This document shows, in pieces, positions 56,802 to 64,000 of a DNA stretch of 64,000 bases. Each line of letters starts with the position of its first letter. Position 1 is the first letter of the stretch. Below the pieces are notes generated by a model. That model saw only the letters and a list, made by a program, of their open reading frames with translations, had not been told where the DNA came from and did not search any database. The DNA lies in assembly GCA_030377965.1 (NCBI GenBank), contig JAUCGE010000005.1, forward strand, positions 18,770 to 82,769. The letters are read 5' to 3'. A program made the translations under genes and the position numbers. Source of the DNA: Desulfobacterales bacterium HSG16. Lineage in GTDB: Bacteria > Desulfobacterota > Desulfobacteria > Desulfobacterales > HSG16.

Positions 56802-58922
56802 ATGAGAGACAAAAAAGAGATTGAAGCAGGAGGCGCTGCAATTGATGTGTTATTGAAGCACCCTGATGTAAAACGGGTAACAGCAAACATAAATCCAGAT
56901 CTGACAAGCAGGCGAACGAGTGTTTCGTCCAAATGCAAAGTTTTTACAAATCCTTATACCAGACTTGTGTCCGATAAAAATTATATATTCGATATTCATC
57001 CAGAATCGGAAAGACAGCTGCCCGACATAATAAAAAATCAAGTGCAGAAAGTTGTTTTTGAAGATGCCCCGGACTTTGAAAAAACGGACTTTGAAAAAGG
57101 ATATAAGAAAAAACGCAATATCGGCATTGTTTTTTCCGGAGGACCAGCACCGGGGGGCCATAATGTAATAGCCGGCCTTTTTGATGCTGCCATATCAACC
57201 AATCCTGAAAACAAGATATTCGGATTCTTGAAAGGACCTGACGGTATAATCGAAAACGAATATATCGAAATCACAAAAGAACTTGTCAGCCAGTATAAAA
57301 ATACAGGCGGGTTCAGTATGATCAGAACGGGTAGAACCAAGATAGACACAAAAGAAAAAATGGATCTTTCCAAAAGAAACTGCAAAAAACTTGAGCTTGA
57401 TGCACTGGTTGTCGTGGGCGGAGATGATTCCAACACAAATGCCGCTTTTCTGGCTCAGGAAATGTGCAAAGATAATATTCAGGTCATAGGCGTACCCAAG
57501 ACTATTGATGGCGATATCCAGGTCCGAGATCTGAAAGGTAACAGCTTATGCGCCATGTCCTTTGGATTTCATACTGCTGCCAGAGCCTTTGCCGGATCTG
57601 TCAGCAATTTGTGTACAGACAGCGGCTCGGACATTAAATACTGGCATATCTGTAAGGTGATGGGGAGAGTAGCCAGTCACCTTGCCCTCGAAGTTGCCCT
57701 TCAAACCCATGCAAATGTTACTCTTGTCGGAGAAGAACTCGCTGATTTTGTGGATGAAAAAAGAATTCAGAAGGCAGAAGAAAAAGGGGATGTGGACTAT
57801 ACCGCCTATGGAATGACCCTCAGAAATCTTTCCAGGATGATCTGTGAGGGCATTGTCGAACGGGCAAAAGCTGGCAAAAACTATGGGGTAATCGTCATTC
57901 CCGAAGGCGTGCTGGAGTTCATAAACGAAATCCAGACCTTTATAATAAAATTCAATACCATTATAGCCGATTACAATGCAAAGCACGATACCGGATTTCA
58001 TGCGGACTTTTCCATGCTCGAAGACAAGCTCAGATATTTGCGGAAACTTGCCCAGGAATCGAAAAGAGAGGGCAGAATATCGGTCTGGAACACAAGAGAC
58101 GATGAATTATTCAACGATATCCCCTCGTTTTTCCAGGAAGGACTGCTGATGGAAAGAGATTCCCACGGCAATTTTCAGTTTTCTCAGGTGGAAACCGACA
58201 AGGTCTTGATGCGTATGGTCAAAGAATATCTCGGTATTTTAAAGGAAGAGGGCGAATACAAGCTGGGCATTGAAAAAAACTGGTATGAAAAAACCATGGA
58301 AAAAGGAAATCTTGATCCTGATGAATATGGTCCAGTTCTGTTCGATAATCATGAAAACGGTGAATATCTGCTGGTTCGCCCTTCTATCATCTCTCTGATA
58401 ACCCTGAAACAGGCTTTGATCGACAAAGGGCTTATTAAAAAGGATGATCTGATTCCTGACACGGTCAAAACGATCTATAGAAAATCCGACCCGACTTTCA
58501 AAACTCAGACCCATTTTTTCGGTTATGATGGTCGAGGCAGCGAGCCTACCCATTTTGACTGTACATACACATATAACCTGGGACTGACGGTATTCAGCCT
58601 CATCGCTAACGGAGCTACCGGACAGATGGCTGCCATCAAAAATCTGGAATTTGAGTTCGACAAATGGGAGCCTGTGGGTATTCCCATAGCACCTTTGATG
58701 CATCTTGAAGAAAGAAAAGGGAAAATGTCTCTGGTTCTGGAAAGAAGCGTGGTGGATTTAAATTCAAATGCGTTTTGTGTGTTCAAAGCCTTGAGAAAAA
58801 AATGGCTGGCTGCAAACTCGGCAGATGACAATTATCGAAAACCAGGTCCGATTCAATTGACCGGAAACTCCATTGATGATCGCCCCCTGACCCTTGTGTT
58901 AAATGCCGTGGATATTTTATGA
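56802..58922 (+). CDS. pfp: PPi-dependent 6-phosphofructokinase, long form
   Basis: 706 residues. The PFK core starts near 105 (IGIVFSGGPAPGGHNVIAG) and has VVGGDDSNTNAA, with Asp where ATP enzymes have Gly, then PKTIDGD, the signature of pyrophosphate use. MGRVASHLALEVAL follows. A long insert and C-terminal extension match the plant-type long PFPs. It interconverts fructose 6-phosphate and the 1,6-bisphosphate reversibly, saving ATP in anaerobes. The start has GGAGGAG directly upstream. Monocistronic. Confidence 0.95.
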   Translation: MRDKKEIEAGGAAIDVLLKHPDVKRVTANINPDLTSRRTSVSSKCKVFTNPYTRLVSDKNYIFDIHPESERQLPDIIKNQVQKVVFEDAPDFEKTDFEKGYKKKRNIGIVFSGGPAPGGHNVIAGLFDAAISTNPENKIFGFLKGPDGIIENEYIEITKELVSQYKNTGGFSMIRTGRTKIDTKEKMDLSKRNCKKLELDALVVVGGDDSNTNAAFLAQEMCKDNIQVIGVPKTIDGDIQVRDLKGNSLCAMSFGFHTAARAFAGSVSNLCTDSGSDIKYWHICKVMGRVASHLALEVALQTHANVTLVGEELADFVDEKRIQKAEEKGDVDYTAYGMTLRNLSRMICEGIVERAKAGKNYGVIVIPEGVLEFINEIQTFIIKFNTIIADYNAKHDTGFHADFSMLEDKLRYLRKLAQESKREGRISVWNTRDDELFNDIPSFFQEGLLMERDSHGNFQFSQVETDKVLMRMVKEYLGILKEEGEYKLGIEKNWYEKTMEKGNLDPDEYGPVLFDNHENGEYLLVRPSIISLITLKQALIDKGLIKKDDLIPDTVKTIYRKSDPTFKTQTHFFGYDGRGSEPTHFDCTYTYNLGLTVFSLIANGATGQMAAIKNLEFEFDKWEPVGIPIAPLMHLEERKGKMSLVLERSVVDLNSNAFCVFKALRKKWLAANSADDNYRKPGPIQLTGNSIDDRPLTLVLNAVDIL

Positions 58923-59180
58923 TTTAAATATACCCAATGTAACTATTTGTAATCAAATAGAGATTCGCTGAGAACAAGGCTTTTTATCCTGGATTATAAA
59001 TAAATATCATTCATTGAATGTGATAAATTAAATTTTATTACTTGCATTCTATTTTTTTTATGCTAAAGAAGTTTATATGCTTTTAAAAAAAAATGAAAGG
59101 GGGTGCTTGGGGAACATCCGAAAAGTAAAATGGCATGAATTTTTTTTGCAGAATAAAAAAAACAAATTACGGAGGGTAAC

Positions 59181-59627
59181 ATGAAGAAGATTGCGATTAT
59201 TACATTGGTAGCTCTTATGGGACTTTGCATTACAGGATATGCTGTTGCAAGTGACAAAGAAGAATGCGTAGCCAAATGTGAGGCAGCGGCAAAGGCAATG
59301 AAAGATGACTTTGTCGGAGCATTAGCCGAAATCAACAAGAAAGATGGCAGCTTTGTAAAAGGCAGTGTTTATGTATTCGCCATGCGCGGAGGAGTCATGA
59401 TAGCTCATCCCATGAAACCCACATTGATCGGAAGAGACCTTACCCACCTTAAAGATAAAGCAGGCAAAGAGTTTTTCAGCGAATTCATCAAGGTTGCAAA
59501 AGATCCAGGAAGCGGATGGGTCGATTACAAATGGCCGAAACCAGGTGAGAAAGACGCATCTGACAAAACCAGTTATATCCTGAAAGTTGATGACAATTAT
59601 TATGTAGGAGCAGGCTACTACAAATAA
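59181..59627 (+). CDS. Secreted single-Cache-domain protein
   Basis: 148 residues: signal peptide MKKIAIITLVALMGLCITGYAVA, then a Cache_2-like domain with FVKGSVYVFAMRGGVMIAHPMKP, IGRDLTHLKDKAGKEFFSEFI and SYILKVDDNYYVGAGYYK. A Cys pair (ECVAKCEAA) follows the signal. Cache domains normally form the sensor part of chemoreceptors and kinases. Here it stands alone in the periplasm, so it may bind a small molecule and pass it to another protein (inference). ACGGAGGG precedes the start. Confidence 0.85.
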   Translation: MKKIAIITLVALMGLCITGYAVASDKEECVAKCEAAAKAMKDDFVGALAEINKKDGSFVKGSVYVFAMRGGVMIAHPMKPTLIGRDLTHLKDKAGKEFFSEFIKVAKDPGSGWVDYKWPKPGEKDASDKTSYILKVDDNYYVGAGYYK

Positions 59628-59672
59628 TTGGCAGATGCCGGTAAAAAAAGTTTGCATCGGATGTTTTTTTGC

Positions 59673-59700
59673 TTGACAAAAAAAACCAGGGTGCTAAATA
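59673..59700 (+). promoter_or_regulatory. tRNA-Val promoter
   Basis: TTGACA at 59673-59678, 16-bp spacer, TAAATA at 59695-59700, 14 bp before the mature tRNA 5' end. Confidence 0.7.
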
Positions 59701-59714
59701 TGCCGGAGTCTTAA

Positions 59715-59790
59715 AGGCGCGTAGCTCAGTTGGTAGAGCGCTAGCTCGACACGCTAGAAGTCGTTGGTTCAAGTCCAATCGCGCCTACCA
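59715..59790 (+). tRNA. tRNA-Val (anticodon GAC), CCA encoded
   Basis: 76 nt. Acceptor AGGCGCG pairs with CGCGCCT; the D arm is GCTC/GAGC; anticodon stem CTAGC/GCTAG with loop TCGACAC, giving GAC at 59748-59750 (valine); T arm GTTGG/CCAAT with TTCAAGT; encoded ACCA tail. Position 33 is C instead of the almost universal U. Confidence 0.93.
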
Positions 59791-59800
59791 TAAAAAAACA

Positions 59801-59834
59801 AAAGGGTTGTGGCATTAGCCGCAACCCTTTTTTT
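59801..59834 (+). terminator. Terminator of tRNA-Val
   Basis: AAAGGGTTG-GGC pairs with GCC-CAACCCTTT around a short loop and runs into TTTTTTT; begins 11 bp after the tRNA. Confidence 0.92.
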
Positions 59835-59916
59835 CGTTTGGGTTTCCAGTCTGCAAGCTGATTCATGATTTTCCGGTTTCATGAGATGGTCAGCGCAGTA
59901 AAGATATGAAGGCAGT

Positions 59917-60633
59917 TCAATACTCCCAATCCCCATGACTTACCGGCAACCTGTTCAACTCTTCCTTATAAAATTCCCATTGAGGCATATCTTTTGCCAT
60001 TAAAGCTTGGAAATTATCGTTATGGTGTCTTTCTATGAGGTGGATTAATTCGTGCAGGATGATGTATTCAAGGCAGACAAGGGGCTTTTTTGCCAGTTCG
60101 AGGTTTATCCAGATGCGCCTGTCCTCAATATTGCATGAACCCCATTTGGTTTTCATCTGTTTTACTGCCCAGAAATTTGATTTTACGCCTGTTTTCCACT
60201 CGTATTTTTTCAGGATTGGAGGAATTTGTTCTTTTATTGCTGACCGATACCACTCTTTCATTATTTTTTGTCTTTTTTCTGTTGGGGTGTCAGGTCTTAT
60301 GTATAAATCAATCTTTGCTTTATTTTTTATTTCAACTTTTGGGGGGGCGTTATGCTCAATTACATTTAACAGAAATCGCTGTCCGAATAAATAATGGCTT
60401 TCACGGGCAATATATTCCCTTCTGGCTTCCCTTTCCTGTTCTTCAAATCTGCGCCTTTGCTTTTTTATCCAGGATAATTTTGTTATGGCAAACAGGCGCA
60501 CAGCTTCGTCATTAATCCGCAGAGGTACAGCAATACGAACCCTGCCATCCGGCGGGTAAACTGCAAGGTGCATATTTTTTATATCTTTGCGGACAATATC
60601 AATGGTTATATCGCTTATTTCCATCCGGGGCAT
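59917..60633 (-). CDS. YgjP-type (DUF45) metal-dependent hydrolase
   Basis: 238 residues from the ATG at 60633, one base after the TAA of the displaced hsdR tail (TAAAATG), so translation was coupled to hsdR. Zinc-peptidase motif HELIHLIERHH in the C-terminal third; WGSCNIEDRRIWINLELAKKP precedes it, as in the YgjP/M48-related family. Such genes are frequent companions of type I restriction operons; their role there is unproven. An upstream start at 60660 is less likely. Confidence 0.9.
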   Translation of the reverse strand: MPRMEISDITIDIVRKDIKNMHLAVYPPDGRVRIAVPLRINDEAVRLFAITKLSWIKKQRRRFEEQEREARREYIARESHYLFGQRFLLNVIEHNAPPKVEIKNKAKIDLYIRPDTPTEKRQKIMKEWYRSAIKEQIPPILKKYEWKTGVKSNFWAVKQMKTKWGSCNIEDRRIWINLELAKKPLVCLEYIILHELIHLIERHHNDNFQALMAKDMPQWEFYKEELNRLPVSHGDWEY

Positions 60634-60634
60634 T

Positions 60635-60907
60635 TTAATAATCTTCTTTCTGCTCCGCAACTATGCCAAAAATTTTGTCAACTTCCTCATCAGGGGATTT
60701 ATATTTTGTTAATACTTTCTTGACGGCAATCCTGACTTTTTTTCTTTTTATGGCTGTTCCACGCCAGTCATCATCTTTGGTTGTTCTTATCTTGTCATCC
60801 AGTTCAAGGGCTAAATTTTCATCCTGATCAAGATTGTCGTATAAAGCCCGTTTTGCCCTGGTGTTTAATGACGTGGGGTAATCCGGTGTTTTATTTGGCC
60901 TTACTAC
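60635..60907 (-). pseudogene. C-terminal segment of hsdR, out of frame with the rest
   Basis: 91 codons including the stop, in the frame one base off from hsdR. It contains TPDYPTSLNTRAKRALYDNL, LALELDDKIRTTKDDDWRG and ends KIFGIVAEQKEDY. This matches in type and place the conserved end of HsdR proteins (Y-P-x-S-x-N-T-x-x-x-RALYDNL ... DWRG). Removing one A from the eight-A run at 60908-60915 joins it exactly to the main frame. There is no start codon of its own in a good context. Confidence 0.8.
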
Positions 60908-63743
60908 TTTTTTTTGTCAGTTCAACAATCTTTTCAAGATATTTTTTATATGCCTGTGCATCCTTGTTTCTCAGTTTTATGAGTTCATCGAGCAGTTCGC
61001 TCATTTTTTCGTAATACTTGGGATTGGTTGGGCTTTCTTCAATTATTACCTTACGGATATTGTTTTCAATGGTTTCTGCCATTGCTTTTTTATTCTTTTT
61101 TATGCTTTTGGGCAGTTCATCCAAAGCAGCCTGCCCACGCTCAACAATGAGTTCCACAAGACTTAAATCGTCAAATTTTGATAAGATCCTGCTTTCTTCC
61201 GCACCAATGTAAATATCAATTAAACGGCGCATAGCAGGTTCATACTGTTTCAAGTCAACGTAATCACCGCTTGCAATCTGGATTATTTTGCGGAGATTTT
61301 CATATTTTTTAATATCTTCTTTTATTTCCTGAACTTCGTCTTTACTGTATCCAGCTTCTTCAATTTCGTCAGCAATGTTTGAGTATGCCCTGACCAGTGA
61401 AATAACGGCTTTGTATAACACTATCCTTTGAGGTTCGGTGTCTTTAATATCCTGTGGCTTTTCCGTATTTCCGCAGAAATAGCGTATGTAATTTTCCTCA
61501 GCTTTTGGAGGTTCCACAGGTTCGCATAATGCCTTTATGGTTTCCAGGGCATCGTCCAGTCTTTCCTTCCCCTTTTCCAGCCGGTCGGTCAGCAGTCCTT
61601 CAACATCCTCTTTATCATAATCTCCAAATGCTTCTGATGTATAATCCTCAACAGATTTTTCAAGTTTTTTGAAAAGGTCTTTGTAGTCAACAATATAGCC
61701 ATACTCTTTATCATCGCCGTCAAGGCGGTTTACCCTGCATATTGCCTGAAACAGTCCGTGGTCTTTCATACTTTTATCAATATAAAGGTATGTGGCGCTT
61801 GGAGCGTCAAACCCCGTGAGCAGTTTATCAACCACAATGAGCAGTTTCATTTGTGCGGGTTCTTTGATAAATTTTTCTTTGGCATCTTCTTCAAAATCTT
61901 CCGATGATTTTTCATCAAGCATTTTCAGGTAGATTTTATACTGCATCAGCTTTTCAGTATATCCTTCGCCTGTTTCTTCACCTTTTATGTCAGCATAGGA
62001 AGGTGCAAAAGAGGTAATAATGGCGCATTCTTTAAAATCTGCCTGCTGAAACAGTTCATAATAACGGCAGGCATTGTATATACTGCCGGATACCAGTATG
62101 GCATTGCCCCTGCCGTTTTGCAGGCGTTCTTTTATATCCATATCATAGAGAATATCTTCTACAATTTTTTCCAGCCTGCCTTTTGAACTGAATACCTTTT
62201 TCAATGTTCCCCATTTTTGTTTCAGTTCTATTTTTGCAAAATCTGACAGTCCTTTGGTTTTTGTTTCAAAAATCTTATCAAGTTTGTCCGTGGATTTCAG
62301 TTTTTGCTCAATATCTCTTGCTTCATAGCGCAAATCCAATACAACCTTGTCTTTAACCGCTTCGTCAAATTTATATGTGTGGATATATTTGCCAAATACA
62401 TCCATACTGGTCTGCTTGTCTTTTTTCAGCAGGGGAGTTCCTGTAAATCCTATGATTAAGGAATTTGGCAGGATGCTTTTCATTGCCTTATGAAGTTTGC
62501 CGGTCTGGGTTCTGTGGCATTCGTCAACAAAAACCGTTATTTCGCCTTTGGGTTTAAAATCTTTGGGCAGGCTGTTTTTCAGTTCTTCCATATACCCGTC
62601 ATAATCAGCTTCATCTTTTCTGCCGAATTTATGAATAAGGGAGCATAGCAAGGTCGGCGTTGTTGCGTTAAGCTTTTCAATTAAATCATTCCCGCTTTTT
62701 GTGCGGTAAATATCTTCATCAATACCTATAAAAACCTTTTCAATCTGCCTGTCCAGTTCGTCACGGTCGGTTATTATCAGCACCCGTGCTTTTGGATTGT
62801 ATTCGCAAAGCCATTTTGTAAGCCAGACCATAGTGAGGCTTTTACCGCTTCCCTGTGTATGCCAGATAATACCGCCTTCTTTTGTGCGGATGTTTTCCTG
62901 TGATGCTTTAACACCAAAATACTGGTTGGCACGGCATATCTTTTTTATTCCCCGGTCAAACACGATAAATTCGTGAAAGATTTCAATAAGGCGTTCTTTG
63001 TTGAGCAGTTCAATAATGTTTTTATCAAGCAGGTTGTCGGTTTTGGATGCAAGGGTTCGTATGGGTTTTGTTAATTCCAGCAGGTGCGTATCATTTGGGT
63101 TGAGTTCTTTGCTGACTTCTTTCCATTTTAGAAAATATTTTTCAGATGTTTTTATGGTTCCGTAGCGGATACCTTCAACATCCTGGCCTGCCATTACCAG
63201 TTGAACGGTTGTGAAGAAGTGTTTGATAAAAAGATTTTCCTGGTTATCAAGATTCTGGCGGATGCCTTCGGATGCTGAAACCGTGCTTCGTTTGAGTTCT
63301 ATAATTCCTATGGCAATGCCGTTGATATAAAGCACAATGTCAGGGCGTTTGTCGTGAGTGCCTTTAACTGTCACCTCTTCGGCAATGGCAAAGTCGTTTT
63401 TCAGGGGTTCTTTCCAGTTTATCAGGTGGACAGTCTGAGTATTTTTGCCTGCTTCCTCTTTTACTTTAACGCCGTAGCGCAAAAGAGAATAAACAGCTTT
63501 GTTCACATCATAAAGGCTTCCCTGACGGTCGCCTGCAATTCTATCAAGGTCAAAAAGGGCTTTGTTGATAAGGGTTTTGCTGTAACCGCAGTCTGAAAGG
63601 TATTTTGTGAGGATTTCGGTTTCAATGTTGCTGTTGTTTTCTCTTTCTTCAAAATTGCCAAGATACCGGTATTTGAGTTTGTCCTGAAACAATTTTACGA
63701 CACGGTTTTGGGTTTCTCTTTCTTTTTGACCAAGTTCGCTCAT
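60891..63743 (-). CDS. hsdR: Type I restriction enzyme R subunit, frame-shifted near the C-terminus
   Basis: 950 residues as read. The N-terminal PD-(D/E)xK nuclease is DKRPDIVLYINGIAIGIIELKRS. The SF2 helicase motor has IIWHTQGSGKSLTMVWL, VDECHRTQTGK, GFTGTPLL and later DKLLTGFDAPSATYLYID and QAICRVNRL. The translocase moves DNA and the nuclease cuts after collision. The frame ends KKSSKAK because of an A8 run (60908-60915); the usual last ~90 residues are found in the next frame. Those residues form the helical domain that docks R onto the methylase core, so loss may weaken restriction. The start overlaps hsdS by 4 bp (ATGA). Confidence 0.93.
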   Translation of the reverse strand: MSELGQKERETQNRVVKLFQDKLKYRYLGNFEERENNSNIETEILTKYLSDCGYSKTLINKALFDLDRIAGDRQGSLYDVNKAVYSLLRYGVKVKEEAGKNTQTVHLINWKEPLKNDFAIAEEVTVKGTHDKRPDIVLYINGIAIGIIELKRSTVSASEGIRQNLDNQENLFIKHFFTTVQLVMAGQDVEGIRYGTIKTSEKYFLKWKEVSKELNPNDTHLLELTKPIRTLASKTDNLLDKNIIELLNKERLIEIFHEFIVFDRGIKKICRANQYFGVKASQENIRTKEGGIIWHTQGSGKSLTMVWLTKWLCEYNPKARVLIITDRDELDRQIEKVFIGIDEDIYRTKSGNDLIEKLNATTPTLLCSLIHKFGRKDEADYDGYMEELKNSLPKDFKPKGEITVFVDECHRTQTGKLHKAMKSILPNSLIIGFTGTPLLKKDKQTSMDVFGKYIHTYKFDEAVKDKVVLDLRYEARDIEQKLKSTDKLDKIFETKTKGLSDFAKIELKQKWGTLKKVFSSKGRLEKIVEDILYDMDIKERLQNGRGNAILVSGSIYNACRYYELFQQADFKECAIITSFAPSYADIKGEETGEGYTEKLMQYKIYLKMLDEKSSEDFEEDAKEKFIKEPAQMKLLIVVDKLLTGFDAPSATYLYIDKSMKDHGLFQAICRVNRLDGDDKEYGYIVDYKDLFKKLEKSVEDYTSEAFGDYDKEDVEGLLTDRLEKGKERLDDALETIKALCEPVEPPKAEENYIRYFCGNTEKPQDIKDTEPQRIVLYKAVISLVRAYSNIADEIEEAGYSKDEVQEIKEDIKKYENLRKIIQIASGDYVDLKQYEPAMRRLIDIYIGAEESRILSKFDDLSLVELIVERGQAALDELPKSIKKNKKAMAETIENNIRKVIIEESPTNPKYYEKMSELLDELIKLRNKDAQAYKKYLEKIVELTKKSSKAK

Positions 63744-64000
63744 ATTAACCTGACCTTTCCTGTTAATAGATTTTGCATCATTCCTTGTTTTATGTTTTTG
63801 TATTTTTCGAGTTTGGTTTCAAGGGTTGTTATTTCGGTGTCCATGTCGGATAGGGTTTTGGCTATTTGGGTTTGTTGCTTTTTGTCCGATGGAAAGGCAA
63901 TTTTCATTTCAGTCAATGTATCCATTTTTATATATGGTGTATTACCAGCACTAACTTCTGTTGAAATTCTATCTTTTAAATAAATATCCATATACAGCTT
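63740..64000 (-). CDS. hsdS: Type I restriction specificity subunit, C-terminal end only
   Basis: The frame is open to the window edge; about 86 codons are visible. They show the end of a target-recognition domain (IKMDTLTEMKIAFPS) and the C-terminal coiled-coil conserved region (QTQIAKTLSDMDTEITTLETKLEKYKNIKQGMMQNLLTGKVRL), which is diagnostic of HsdS. It sets DNA sequence specificity for HsdM/HsdR. hsdM presumably lies beyond the window. Confidence 0.93.
   Translation of the reverse strand, partial: KLYMDIYLKDRISTEVSAGNTPYIKMDTLTEMKIAFPSDKKQQTQIAKTLSDMDTEITTLETKLEKYKNIKQGMMQNLLTGKVRLI

Noticed and set aside
59041..59180. Riboswitch upstream of the Cache-domain gene
   Set aside because: The G-rich stretch GGGGGTGCTTGGGGA looked suggestive, but I could not fit it to any known riboswitch core.

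Overview
The window looks like chromosomal DNA of an anaerobic, Gram-negative bacterium, most likely a sulfate-reducing member of the Desulfobacterota (inference). The clues are a periplasmic selenocysteine formate dehydrogenase with a Tat signal, a PPi-dependent phosphofructokinase, an AcrAB-TolC-type RND pump, an exosortase, many Cys-containing redox or sensor proteins and moderate-to-low GC. No taxonomic marker gene is present.

Region 1 (1-11.5 kb) is an accessory, defence-like island that begins after a polyprenyl synthetase truncated by the window edge. It holds an apparently truncated SMC/RecF-like ATPase, an N6-adenine methyltransferase with an adjacent PD-(D/E)xK-like protein, a module of zinc ribbon + CHAT/NB-ARC protein + TPR protein + small membrane protein, an AAA/PD-(D/E)xK protein, and a HigA antitoxin whose HigB toxin has shrunk to a 14-codon remnant. 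The most notable point is at 1907-2122. The start of a second zinc-ribbon gene is joined there, in one frame, to the tail of a second copy of the small membrane protein. This is the deletion scar of a second copy of the whole module, so the zinc ribbon and membrane protein appear to be parts of one system. The surviving copy also has a damaged NB-ARC ATPase.

Region 2 (11.6-22.5 kb) is respiratory and sensory. It carries fdhA (with in-frame UGA/Sec) and fdhB and a strong terminator. Next come a periplasmic ligand-binding lipoprotein, a histidine kinase with four Cys next to its HAMP region, and a REC-STAS response regulator. A compact cluster follows: TlpA-like thioredoxin, GAF/coiled-coil/inactive rhodanese, MauE/DoxX-like membrane protein and a small lipoprotein.

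Region 3 (22.6-39.4 kb) is mixed. It has a GNAT toxin-antitoxin-like pair, an alpha/alpha-barrel protein with a hexapeptide acyltransferase, a Cys-rich lipoprotein, a large beta-propeller/SpoIIE phosphatase, a fused exosortase-EpsI, and an RND efflux operon with its TetR regulator. The RND promoter has an AcrR/TtgR-like operator inside its spacer.

Region 4 (39.4-59.8 kb) is mainly housekeeping: gltA, glyQS, a nucleoside phosphorylase, ligA, acyP, hup, ftsY, smc, a polar amino acid ABC transporter, pfp, a Cache-domain protein and tRNA-Val(GAC). Palindromic REP-like elements are scattered between genes.

Region 5 (59.9-64 kb) is the end of a type I restriction locus on the minus strand: hsdS (cut by the window edge), hsdR broken near its C-terminus by a run of eight A, and a YgjP-type metallopeptidase gene starting right after the displaced hsdR tail.
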